8,659 bases of DNA from Desulfurobacteriaceae bacterium (GCA_015661865.1 DQVG01000158.1:1-8659), one strand, 5' to 3'; numbered from the stretch's first letter, positions 1 to 7,126 are shown. Notes: a model not told the origin generated them from the sequence alone. Translations and numbers: made by a program.

Positions 1-897
1 GCTGGTATTTTACATGATATAGGGAAAATAGGAATTCCTGATATAGTTCTTTTAAAACCTGGAAGACTTACAGATCAAGAGTATGAAATTATGAAGTTAC
101 ATGCCACATTTTCTCATTATATTATAAATAGTGTTGAATCTTTAAAAGATTTTGCAAATATAGCTGCTTATCACCATGAAAGATGGGATGGAAAAGGTTA
201 TCCTAAAGGGTTAAAAGGGGAAGAAATCCCCCTTGGAGCTAGAATTCTTGCTATAGCAGATGCTATTGATGCTATGACTTCTACTCGACCTTATAAAAAG
301 GCATTATCCTTTGAAAAAGCAAAAGAAGAGTTATTTTACAATGCTGGAAAACAATTTGATCCTAATATAGTGTTTGCAATTCTGCCCTATATAGAAGAAC
401 TTAAAACTATAAAATCTGCCGTAGATATGAAAATTGAAAACTTTTTACCCGAAGAAATAGATAAATTAAGAAATTATGTATTTTTCCATGATGCTATTAC
501 AGGTTGTTATCATATAACTGCTTTTTTAAGAAAATTAGATGATTTAATTGTCAAAGAAGAAGATTTTTGTTTAGCTATTATCGATGTAAAAAATATTTTA
601 GATTACATAGAAAAAAAAGGATTTGAAGCTACAAATCAGATTTTAATAAAAATAGCTCAAATAATTCAAGGTTATACATCTCTGATAGCTCGAGAGTCAG
701 ATATGTTTTTCTTTGTTATAAAAGATAAAAACTGTAAAAAGGTGTTAAATGATATTGTAAAAAAAATAAAAGAAAACTTTAATTTAGAACTTCGGACAGT
801 TCTTATAAAATATTCTGGAGAAAGTAAAACTGCTCATGATCTTGTTACAGAAGCCTTAAGAAAATTAAAGAATATAAAAAAACATGAAGAGGGTTAA
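1..897 (+). CDS. HD-GYP domain protein with degenerate GGDEF-like C-terminal domain (5' partial)
   Basis: The reading frame is open from base 1, so the N-terminus lies outside the window; 298 residues are visible. HD-GYP proteins are metal-dependent phosphodiesterases that hydrolyse cyclic di-GMP. Seen here: HDIGKIGIPD at visible residues 5-14 (the HD metal pair), then HHERWDGKGYP at 58-68 (the GYP signature), then the conserved run RILAIADAIDAMTSTRPY at about 81-98. From about residue 161 the protein looks like a GGDEF fold: HDAITG at 163-168 matches the usual 'hDxLTG' opening, a LAIIDV strand follows, and RESDMF at 231-236 sits where the RxGGDEF active site should be. The cyclase signature is lost, so the tail is probably a non-catalytic sensor or partner domain. 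Any N-terminal sensor or receiver domain is unseen. It ends one base before purM and is probably co-transcribed with it. The HD-GYP call is firm; the GGDEF-like tail is an inference from pattern; the signal sensed is unknown. Confidence 0.92.
   Translation, partial: AGILHDIGKIGIPDIVLLKPGRLTDQEYEIMKLHATFSHYIINSVESLKDFANIAAYHHERWDGKGYPKGLKGEEIPLGARILAIADAIDAMTSTRPYKKALSFEKAKEELFYNAGKQFDPNIVFAILPYIEELKTIKSAVDMKIENFLPEEIDKLRNYVFFHDAITGCYHITAFLRKLDDLIVKEEDFCLAIIDVKNILDYIEKKGFEATNQILIKIAQIIQGYTSLIARESDMFFFVIKDKNCKKVLNDIVKKIKENFNLELRTVLIKYSGESKTAHDLVTEALRKLKNIKKHEEG
481..894 (+). other. Degenerate GGDEF-like domain within the HD-GYP protein
   Basis: The region opens with FFHDAITG and contains the hydrophobic strand LAIIDV, a helix leading to the segment QILIKIAQII, and then ARESDMFFFVI where a true GGDEF domain would have aRyGGDEFvvl. 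The order and spacing match the family, but both active-site glycines and the glutamate of GGDEF are replaced (ESDMF). Diguanylate cyclase activity is therefore unlikely. A regulatory role, such as GTP binding or dimerisation, is inference only. Confidence 0.65.
888..893 (+). promoter_or_regulatory. Ribosome binding site that sets the purM start
   Basis: AGAGGG lies 5 bases upstream of the ATG at 899, inside the last codons of the preceding gene. The alternative ATG at 884 overlaps this motif and has no comparable purine-rich site upstream. This favours the 899 start and implies translational coupling to the HD-GYP gene. Confidence 0.7.
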
Positions 898-898
898 A

Positions 899-2092
899 AT
901 GAAGATAACATATAAAGATGCAGGTGTATCAATTTTAGAAGGAGATAATTTTGTAAAAAAAATAAAAAAACTTGTTCCTATAACTTATGATGAAAATGTA
1001 TTAGAAGGAGTTGGTCTTTTTGCTTCTTGCTACAAATTAGATAATAATAATATTTTAGTAGCTTCAACAGATGGAGTAGGTACCAAAATAAAAATTGCCC
1101 AGTATATAAATAAACATTTTCCTATAGGTATAGATCTTGTGGCCATGTGTGTAAATGATCTAATTACTACCGGAGCCGATCCCCTTTTCTTTCTAGATTA
1201 TTTAGCCACAGGTAAGTTGGATAAAGATATTCATTTTCAGATAATAAAGGGGATAGTAGAAGGATGTAAAAAAGCTAGCTGTGCCTTGATAGGTGGAGAA
1301 ACAGCAGAGATGCCCGGAGTTTATAAAGATAATGAGTATGATTTAGCGGGTTTTGCAGTAGGGAAAGTAGACTTAAAAAACTTAATCTTACCTACTGTTT
1401 TTGAAGATGAAAAAAAAGCAAAGGATGTTTATAAAAATTATTATAAAGAAGCTCAAAAAAGGAAAATAAAAAGAGGCGATATAATCGTTTATTTACCTTC
1501 AAGTGGAATCCACTCTAATGGATACTCTTTAGTAAGAAAACTTTTTTTTGAAGTTATTGGTAAAAAATTAAGATTATCTCCTTCTGAAATTTTACAAAAG
1601 TCTATAAAAGAAATCTTAAGAAAGTTAAAGCTTATAGAAAAGGAAAAAAAAGAAAAATATAACTATCTATTAGAAAATTTATCTAAGGAATTTTTAGAAA
1701 AATATCTTTATCAGGTTTTACTTGAGCCTACTAGAATTTATGTTGAAGATATAAAAAAGCTTAAAAATAAATACAATATAAAGGCAATGGCTCATATAAC
1801 CGGAGGAGGAATTCCGGGAAATTTATCTAGAGTTCTTCCTTCTAATTTTAGAGCAAAAATTTATTTAGATGTTGAAAAAGATCTAAAATTTGAAAAAGTT
1901 TTAATTAAATCCTCTCCCGAAGTTTCCATTGTTTTACCAATATTTAAACTTATTCAAAGTTTAGGAAATGTACCTTTAGAAGATATGCTTGAAACATTTA
2001 ATATGGGAGTAGGATTTTTAATAATTTTAGATGAATCTGAAAAGGAAAAATTATATGAAGATGATCTCAAAATAATTGGAGAAATTATTTAA
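899..2092 (+). CDS. purM: Phosphoribosylformylglycinamidine cyclo-ligase (AIR synthetase)
   Basis: PurM closes the imidazole ring in de novo purine synthesis, converting FGAM and ATP to AIR, ADP and phosphate in the cytoplasm. Seen motifs, numbered from the ATG at 899: TYKDAGV at 4-10 (the family's usual start), the ATP-binding STDGVGTK at 56-63, VAMCVNDLITTGADP at 81-95, ALIGGETAEMPGVY at 129-142, YDLAGFAVG at 147-155, SSGIHSNGYSLVRK at 201-214, LLEPTRIY at 274-281, then MAHITGGGIPGN and ETFNMGVG further on. I prefer 899 to the ATG at 884 because of the ribosome binding site and because family members begin close to the TYKDAGV motif. The protein is 397 residues against roughly 340-350 for typical PurM. 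The excess lies in two lysine-rich stretches, near residues 165-190 and 225-268, both between conserved blocks. No catalytic motif is disrupted, so it should be active. It sits between an HD-GYP gene and smc, with no other purine gene in view. Confidence 0.96.
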   Translation: MKITYKDAGVSILEGDNFVKKIKKLVPITYDENVLEGVGLFASCYKLDNNNILVASTDGVGTKIKIAQYINKHFPIGIDLVAMCVNDLITTGADPLFFLDYLATGKLDKDIHFQIIKGIVEGCKKASCALIGGETAEMPGVYKDNEYDLAGFAVGKVDLKNLILPTVFEDEKKAKDVYKNYYKEAQKRKIKRGDIIVYLPSSGIHSNGYSLVRKLFFEVIGKKLRLSPSEILQKSIKEILRKLKLIEKEKKEKYNYLLENLSKEFLEKYLYQVLLEPTRIYVEDIKKLKNKYNIKAMAHITGGGIPGNLSRVLPSNFRAKIYLDVEKDLKFEKVLIKSSPEVSIVLPIFKLIQSLGNVPLEDMLETFNMGVGFLIILDESEKEKLYEDDLKIIGEII

Positions 2093-2098
2093 GTTTTT

Positions 2099-2104
2099 AG
2101 GGAG
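2099..2104 (+). promoter_or_regulatory. Ribosome binding site of smc
   Basis: AGGGAG lies 7 bases upstream of the ATG at 2112, in the short gap after the purM stop. It supports the smc start, which also places the expected KLENFKSF head-domain strand close to the N-terminus. Confidence 0.75.
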
Positions 2105-2111
2105 ATAACAT

Positions 2112-5100
2112 ATGTCAAAACTTTTGGGTATAAAACTTGAAAACTTTAAATCTTTTAAAGAGCTAGATCTACCTATACCAAAAGGATTCACAGCTATTGT
2201 TGGCCCTAATGGAGCTGGGAAATGTCTTTTGGGGGATACCCTTTTATATCTTGGAAATAATAAAAAAGTTAAATTTGAAAATCTTTTTGAAAATATAAAA
2301 AAAGATCATAAAAAAAAGATACTCGAAGATGGAAAAGAAATTTATATCCCAGATCAAAAAATTTTTGTTTATAGTTTAAATTTTGATAAATTTAAAATAG
2401 AAAAAAAACCTATTTTAGCTATTATAAAAAGAAAAGAAAAAAAATATGCTATTTTAAAGACAAAAGGTAAAAGAAGCATAAAAGCAACTTTAGACCATCC
2501 TTTTTTTATTTTAGAAGATGGATGTGTTAAAGTATATCCACTAAAAAATCTAAGGTTAGGTCACAAAATTTTAGTCCCTTCAGAAAACTTTTTAAAAGAA
2601 AATTTTAATTTTAAAAATAGTTTTAACAGCGACAAATCTTTTCAAGTTTTGGAAAATAATTTAAAAAATGTCTTTTTTTCTAAAGATATTTCTTTAGATA
2701 TTATCGAATCTATTAAAGTAGTAAATAAAGACACTTGGGTTTATGATATACAAGTAAAAGATCATTCTAACTTTATCGCAAATGAAATAATAGTTCATAA
2801 CTCTAATATCGTTGATGCTTTTTGTTTTGTATTAGGAAAAAGCTCTTCTAAAGCTTTAAGAGGAAAGACTTTTAAGGATTTAATCACTTTTCTTCCAAAA
2901 CGCCCAAAAGAAGGAAGAGTAATTTTATTTTTTTCTTTAGATGAAGAAGAACAAAAAAAATTAAACTCTGAAACTAAAGTCTTAGCTATAGAAAGGAAAG
3001 TATTTTTAGAAAAAGATGAAACAAGCTTTAGAGTTTATCATATAGATTTGCCTTCTCAGAAAGTTTTTAAGCTTTTAAAATCAAAAGAAGGCAGTAAAAT
3101 TTTTAACTTTGTAAAGAAAACAAAAAAGGTTAGTAAGTCCGAAGCAAATGATATTTTAAATAAAATAAATTTAGCTATGCATGCTCCAAATATAATCTTG
3201 CAAGGAGATCTTTTAAAAGTTATTTCAATGACAAATTTAGAGAGACGAAAGATTATTGATGAAATTTGTGGTATTTGGGAATTTGAAGAAAAAAAACAAA
3301 AGGCTTTGGAAGAGCTTAAAAACGCAAAAGAATATCTTGAAAAAATTCAAATTCGTCTTCAAGAACTTAAAAGTTTACTTGATCATTTAAATTTAGAAGT
3401 TGAAAAGTTAGAAAAATATGAAAATTATAAATCTCAAATATCCCTCTTAACAAATATATATTATCTTCGTCTTTATTTACTTTATAAAAATAGAAATAAA
3501 AAACTTAAAGAAACTATAAAAGATTTAAAAAATAAATTTTATGAAATTAGGCAAGAAAGAGAATCTCTAAAAGAAAGTTTAGCCGAGAAGGAAGGTATAT
3601 TAAAAGAAATTGAAAATAAAATAGATGATTTTAAGAAAAATAAATATCAATTTACCTTTGAAAACTATTCTAAATTAAAGTTAGAAATAGAACATTTAGA
3701 AAAGGAAATTAATAAGTTAAAAAAGAAAATTACAAATTTAGAAAATCAGATTAATTTTTTAAAAAAAGAAAAAATTAAGTTATCAGAAAAATTAAAATTT
3801 ACCGACCATTTACTAAGTGAAAAAAAAGTTTTATACGAAAAATTAAATGATAAGCTTAAAGTCTTAGAAAAAGAACTGGAACAAAAATCCAAAGATTTTC
3901 TTGAACTTTCCCAATATCTAGAAGAATTATCTCAAGAAGAAAAATCTTATTTGGAGAAAAAATCTCAAATTTTAAGTGAAATAAAAGATATTGAAAATAA
4001 AATTAAATTTTTAGATAATGAAAAGATTAATTTAGAAAAAAAATTAAAGGAGCTTAAGGAAAAAAAAGAAGATATCTTAGCTCAAATAAGGGAACTTCAA
4101 AATAAAAACTTTAACTTTAAATCTATTTTAGATAAGCTTGAAGAAATTAAGGATGAAAAATTTTCTTTAAAGGAAGAGGAAAATAGGTTAAGGGAGGAAA
4201 TAAGATTTTTAGAGTTAGAAAGAGAGGAAATTTTAAGAAAATATTATGAGGAAGAAGCTAAGATAAAATCTTTAGAAAAATTATCTTTAAATTATGATAA
4301 AGCTATAGAAAAGTTGTTTCAAGCTAATCTTCCGGGTATTATAGATATAGTTGGAAATTTAGGAAAAACTTTGCCAAAATATAAGCTAGCCTTAGAAGCT
4401 AGTGCTGGAGGAAAATTAAATTTTGTAGTTGTAGAAACTTTTGAAGATGCTAAAAGGGCAATAAATTTTTTAAAAGAAAAAAATTTAGGAAGACTTACCT
4501 TTCTGCCTTTAGATACTTTAAGATATCGGGAAACCCCTTTACTTGAACATCCCAAAATAATTGGTAGAGCAATAGATCTTATTGATTTTGATGAAAAATA
4601 TAGACCGATATTTGAATTTATTTTTTTTAATACTTATGTTGTAAAAAATTTAGATGATGCAAAAGAACTTTTCCAAATTTATAGAAACTCTAGATTTGTT
4701 ACCTTAGATGGAGATATTTTGGAACCTTCTGGGGCTGTTTCTGGAGGAAAGTTTAGACCTAGAGCCCAAATATCTGTAAAAATAGACTATTCTCTTTTAA
4801 ATGATTTAAAAAAGAGATTAGAAAATTTATCAGAAAAACTTAGTGAAAAAAAGGAAAAGCTTCAAGATATTTTGAAAAAAATAAAAAAGTTAGAAAAAGA
4901 CGAAATAACTTTAAAATATCAGCTTCAAAACTTAGAAAGACAAAAAAAGGAAACTTTAACGAAATTAGAAAAATTAAAAAGTTCTTTGGAAAATATAGAA
5001 CTAAATCTTGTTAATATAAAAAAATCCATAATTTCAGTAGAAAATGAAAAAAACATTTTGGAAAATCTTTTAAATGATAAGCAAAGTAAATTAAATAATA

Positions 5101-6326
5101 TTTTAAAAATTTTGGAAAATATAGAAAAGAAGCGAAATTCCTTAAAAAATAGTGAGGCTTTAAAGGAAATAGAAAATTTAAAAGAAAATATTTCAAAGAC
5201 AAAAAAAACTTTAAAGAACTTAGAAAAGGAAATCAATTCTCTTTCCTTAGAAAAAGAAAAATATATTTTTAAATTATCTTCTATTGAAGAAAAGTTAAAA
5301 GAACTTTCGAAAGAAAAAGAAATTTTAGAAAAATCTCTAAAATTAAATTTTGAACTTTTAGAGCAAAAGAAAAATAAATTTGAAAAATTATCAAAAGAAT
5401 TAGATATTTTAAAAGATACCTTAAGAAAATTAGAGGAAGAAAAGGAAAATATTTTGAAAGAAATTGAAAAAATAAAGAAAAAATTAAATGCTGTTCAAGA
5501 TAAATTGGAAGAGTTTCAAGAAAAAATTTTTAATTTTGAAAAAGAAAAAGAAAAGATTTTAACTCAATTAAATGACCTAAAAAAATTTTATCCCGAAATA
5601 GAATTTTACAAAGATATTTCCTCAAAAGAAGATATTATCAATATCTTAAAAAATAAAGGTTATAAAAATATTGATAATGAACTTCAAAAGGATTTAGAAG
5701 AATTGGAAAAAGAAATAAAGATTTTAAAAGAAAAGCAAAAAGCTTTAGAACCAATCAATTTTCAAGCAAAAAAAGATTATGAGGAAATTTATGAAAGATA
5801 TAAAGTTCTTTTAGAAAAATATAATATTTACAAAAAAGAGGAAGAAAAATATTTATCTTTATTAGAAGAAATAGAAAAAAGAAAAAAAGAAGTTTTTTTA
5901 AATACTTTTGAGAAAATAAGAAAAAATTTTAAAGAAATATATGAAAAACTTGGAGGTAAAGGGGATATAGTTTTAGAAAATGATAAAGATATTTTTAAAG
6001 GTGGAATTATTATAAAAGCAACTCCAAAGGGAAAAAGACTTATAAATATGAATGCGATGAGTGGCGGCGAAAAGGCTTTAGCTGCTTTAAGTTTCATTTT
6101 TGCTATAGCAAAACTTTATGATGCTCCCTTTTATATTTTGGATGAAGTAGATGCCCCTTTAGATGTTAAAAATGCTTCTTTAGTTGGAAAGCTTATTAAA
6201 AATTTTTCAAAAGACAAAGATTTTATAGTTATATCTCATAGAGAGCAAACTATATCCTCTGCAGACTATTTATTTGGAGTTATTATGGAAAATGGACTTT
6301 CAAAAGTAGTGGGGATTAAAACTTGA
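2112..6326 (+). CDS. smc: Chromosome segregation ATPase SMC, precursor with in-frame mini-intein in the P-loop
   Basis: SMC dimers condense and organise the chromosome, normally with ScpA and ScpB, using ATP-driven head engagement. The precursor has 1404 residues; without the 193-residue intein it is 1211, the family's usual size. Domain order: head N-lobe with Walker A GPNGAGK at 31-37, interrupted by the intein (38-230) and resumed as SNIVDAF at 231-237; the Q-loop segment NIILQGD and ERRKIIDEICGIWEF; a long Lys/Glu-rich coiled coil; the hinge at about 735-880, with GNLGKTLPKYKLALEASAGG and GRLTFLPLDTL and ending near SGAVSGG; the returning coiled coil; signature motif MSGGEKALAAL from 1316; Walker B FYILDEVDAPLD at 1340-1351; and the H-loop region VISHRE. 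Both Walker motifs, the signature and the Walker B glutamate are intact after splicing. Several blocks (LQGDLLKVISMTNLERRKI, NAMSGGEKALAALSFIFAI) look like archaeal SMC rather than the Bacillus type. The N-lobe also has about 27 extra residues near 311-337. It follows purM by 19 bases and overlaps the next gene. Confidence 0.97.
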   Translation: MSKLLGIKLENFKSFKELDLPIPKGFTAIVGPNGAGKCLLGDTLLYLGNNKKVKFENLFENIKKDHKKKILEDGKEIYIPDQKIFVYSLNFDKFKIEKKPILAIIKRKEKKYAILKTKGKRSIKATLDHPFFILEDGCVKVYPLKNLRLGHKILVPSENFLKENFNFKNSFNSDKSFQVLENNLKNVFFSKDISLDIIESIKVVNKDTWVYDIQVKDHSNFIANEIIVHNSNIVDAFCFVLGKSSSKALRGKTFKDLITFLPKRPKEGRVILFFSLDEEEQKKLNSETKVLAIERKVFLEKDETSFRVYHIDLPSQKVFKLLKSKEGSKIFNFVKKTKKVSKSEANDILNKINLAMHAPNIILQGDLLKVISMTNLERRKIIDEICGIWEFEEKKQKALEELKNAKEYLEKIQIRLQELKSLLDHLNLEVEKLEKYENYKSQISLLTNIYYLRLYLLYKNRNKKLKETIKDLKNKFYEIRQERESLKESLAEKEGILKEIENKIDDFKKNKYQFTFENYSKLKLEIEHLEKEINKLKKKITNLENQINFLKKEKIKLSEKLKFTDHLLSEKKVLYEKLNDKLKVLEKELEQKSKDFLELSQYLEELSQEEKSYLEKKSQILSEIKDIENKIKFLDNEKINLEKKLKELKEKKEDILAQIRELQNKNFNFKSILDKLEEIKDEKFSLKEEENRLREEIRFLELEREEILRKYYEEEAKIKSLEKLSLNYDKAIEKLFQANLPGIIDIVGNLGKTLPKYKLALEASAGGKLNFVVVETFEDAKRAINFLKEKNLGRLTFLPLDTLRYRETPLLEHPKIIGRAIDLIDFDEKYRPIFEFIFFNTYVVKNLDDAKELFQIYRNSRFVTLDGDILEPSGAVSGGKFRPRAQISVKIDYSLLNDLKKRLENLSEKLSEKKEKLQDILKKIKKLEKDEITLKYQLQNLERQKKETLTKLEKLKSSLENIELNLVNIKKSIISVENEKNILENLLNDKQSKLNNILKILENIEKKRNSLKNSEALKEIENLKENISKTKKTLKNLEKEINSLSLEKEKYIFKLSSIEEKLKELSKEKEILEKSLKLNFELLEQKKNKFEKLSKELDILKDTLRKLEEEKENILKEIEKIKKKLNAVQDKLEEFQEKIFNFEKEKEKILTQLNDLKKFYPEIEFYKDISSKEDIINILKNKGYKNIDNELQKDLEELEKEIKILKEKQKALEPINFQAKKDYEEIYERYKVLLEKYNIYKKEEEKYLSLLEEIEKRKKEVFLNTFEKIRKNFKEIYEKLGGKGDIVLENDKDIFKGGIIIKATPKGKRLINMNAMSGGEKALAALSFIFAIAKLYDAPFYILDEVDAPLDVKNASLVGKLIKNFSKDKDFIVISHREQTISSADYLFGVIMENGLSKVVGIKT
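2223..2801 (+). other. Mini-intein (Hint self-splicing element) inserted in the SMC Walker A motif
   Basis: This is an in-frame 193-residue insertion, SMC residues 38-230. It starts with CLLGDTLL (block A, nucleophile Cys1), has KATLDHPFF (block B, Thr89 and His92), the segment LRLGHKILVP at 110-119 resembling the conserved 'LxxGDxI' element of the Hint fold, WVYDIQVKDHSNFIAN (block F, 172-187), and ends IIVHN (block G, His192-Asn193) followed by Ser as the +1 residue. Removal joins GPNGAGK to SNIVDAF, restoring a textbook P-loop, which fixes both boundaries to the base. Only about 40 residues separate the two splicing half-domains, with no LAGLIDADG or other nuclease motif, so it is a mini-intein. 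Splicing is expected by the standard class 1 route: thioester at Cys1, transfer to Ser+1, Asn cyclisation. The usual His of block F (as in HNF) is Ser182 here, which may affect rate. Base composition matches the host gene, suggesting long residence. Confidence 0.95.
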
Positions 6327-7054
6327 TAGTAAAATATATTTTTGCATTTATTTTAGGAGCTATTTTTGGATCATTTTTAAATATGCTTATTTACAGAGTT
6401 TCTCATGATATATCTTTAACTATTCCTCGTTCTTTTTGCCCAAATTGCAAAAGAACTTTAAAGTGGTACGAAAATATTCCTATTCTTTCTTTTTTATTTT
6501 TAAAAGGTAAATGCAAAGTTTGTGGTTTTAAAATTCCAAAATATTATTTTTTTAACGAAGTTTTTTTAAGTCTATTATCTATATTTATAATGTTTAAATC
6601 CCCTAACTTTTTAGATTTTACTGTAGCCTTTTTATTTTTTACTTTTCTTCATTATATGGCTGTTTTAGATTATTTTTATATGGAAACGGATATTCGACCA
6701 GCCTATTTTGGTTCTTTATTAATTTTGCTTTATAAATTTTTATACTTTAATGATTTTTCTATACTTTTTGACGTAAGTCTAATAGTTTTTCTTTTATATT
6801 ACCTTAAGGAAGGCTATTTTATCATTCGTGGAAAAGATGGTTTAGGAGAAGCAGATATAACTGTTTCTGCTTATATAACAAGTTTTTTTGGTCTTAGCAA
6901 TTATATATATATACTTCTTCTTGCAAGTATTTTGAGTGTTTTAGTTTTCATTTATTATATTTTTATAAAGAAAAAAAATTTACAAAAACTTCCTTTTGTT
7001 CCTTTTCTTTATAAATCAAGTTTAATTGCTTATGTGTTTGTAAAAGGTTTATAA
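6323..7054 (+). CDS. pilD: Type IV prepilin peptidase / leader peptidase (A24 family)
   Basis: This inner-membrane aspartic protease removes the leader of type IV pilins and type II secretion pseudopilins; many members also N-methylate the new N-terminus. Seen: GAIFGSFLNMLIYR at 12-25, the usual N-terminal signature; two zinc-type pairs, CPNC at 39-42 and CKVC at 64-67; PILSFLFLKGKC, matching the family's 'PxlSyl...gkC' block; and several hydrophobic membrane segments through to the C-terminus. The likely catalytic aspartates are Asp116 (AVLDYFYMETDIRP) and Asp178 (GLGEADITVSA). The second motif usually reads GxGDxKL or GGGDxKL; here the Asp is kept but the following Lys is Thr. The start is TTG, overlapping the smc stop as TTGA, with GGGG 8 bases upstream. 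The next Met (residue 21) would cut off the GSFLN motif, so TTG is the better choice. At 243 residues it is near normal family length. No pilin genes are in view, and the overlap implies coupling to smc. Confidence 0.9.
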   Translation: MIVKYIFAFILGAIFGSFLNMLIYRVSHDISLTIPRSFCPNCKRTLKWYENIPILSFLFLKGKCKVCGFKIPKYYFFNEVFLSLLSIFIMFKSPNFLDFTVAFLFFTFLHYMAVLDYFYMETDIRPAYFGSLLILLYKFLYFNDFSILFDVSLIVFLLYYLKEGYFIIRGKDGLGEADITVSAYITSFFGLSNYIYILLLASILSVLVFIYYIFIKKKNLQKLPFVPFLYKSSLIAYVFVKGL

Positions 7055-7058
7055 ATTA

Positions 7059-7085
7059 TAGTTCTAAATAAATTATTTAAAACTA
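7059..7085. terminator. AT-rich inverted repeat just after the prepilin peptidase stop (possible 3'-end hairpin)
   Basis: Arms at 7059-7070 and 7074-7085 pair at 11 of 12 positions (one C/A mismatch at 7064/7080) around a 3-base loop. The repeat begins 4 bases after the stop codon in a gap between converging genes. That position suits a terminator or an mRNA-end stabiliser. However, the stem is almost all A/T and no T-run follows on the plus strand, so it is not a classical intrinsic terminator. Confidence 0.35.
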
Positions 7086-7126
7086 AGAATATAAGACAAA
7101 GATTATAAAAATATCTATTTGAAGGA

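Noticed and set aside
884..898. Upstream ATG for purM giving five extra residues
   Set aside because: It lies within the preceding gene, has no good ribosome binding site, and would itself consume the AGAGGG that serves the ATG at 899.
2300..2410. Runs of eight A within the intein as programmed frameshift sites
   Set aside because: Runs of A are frequent throughout this AT-rich window, and no alternative-frame product or stimulatory structure accompanies these.
2223..2801. The smc insertion as a group I/II intron, transposon remnant or frame-disrupting insertion
   Set aside because: It is a multiple of three, fully open in the smc frame, shows protein splicing blocks at both ends, and has no terminal repeats or target duplication.
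3300..5900. DNA-level tandem repeats in the smc coiled-coil region
   Set aside because: The repetitiveness is low-complexity Lys/Glu/Leu codon use of a coiled coil; no unit recurs with fixed length.
4319..6097. Several minus-strand open frames of 63-103 codons opposite smc (4319-4555, 4925-5236, 5011-5202, 5828-6097)
   Set aside because: They are Phe/Lys/Ser-rich antisense readings of the AAA/GAA-rich coiled-coil and head codons of smc, show no domain motifs, overlap each other, and lie wholly within a well-supported gene.
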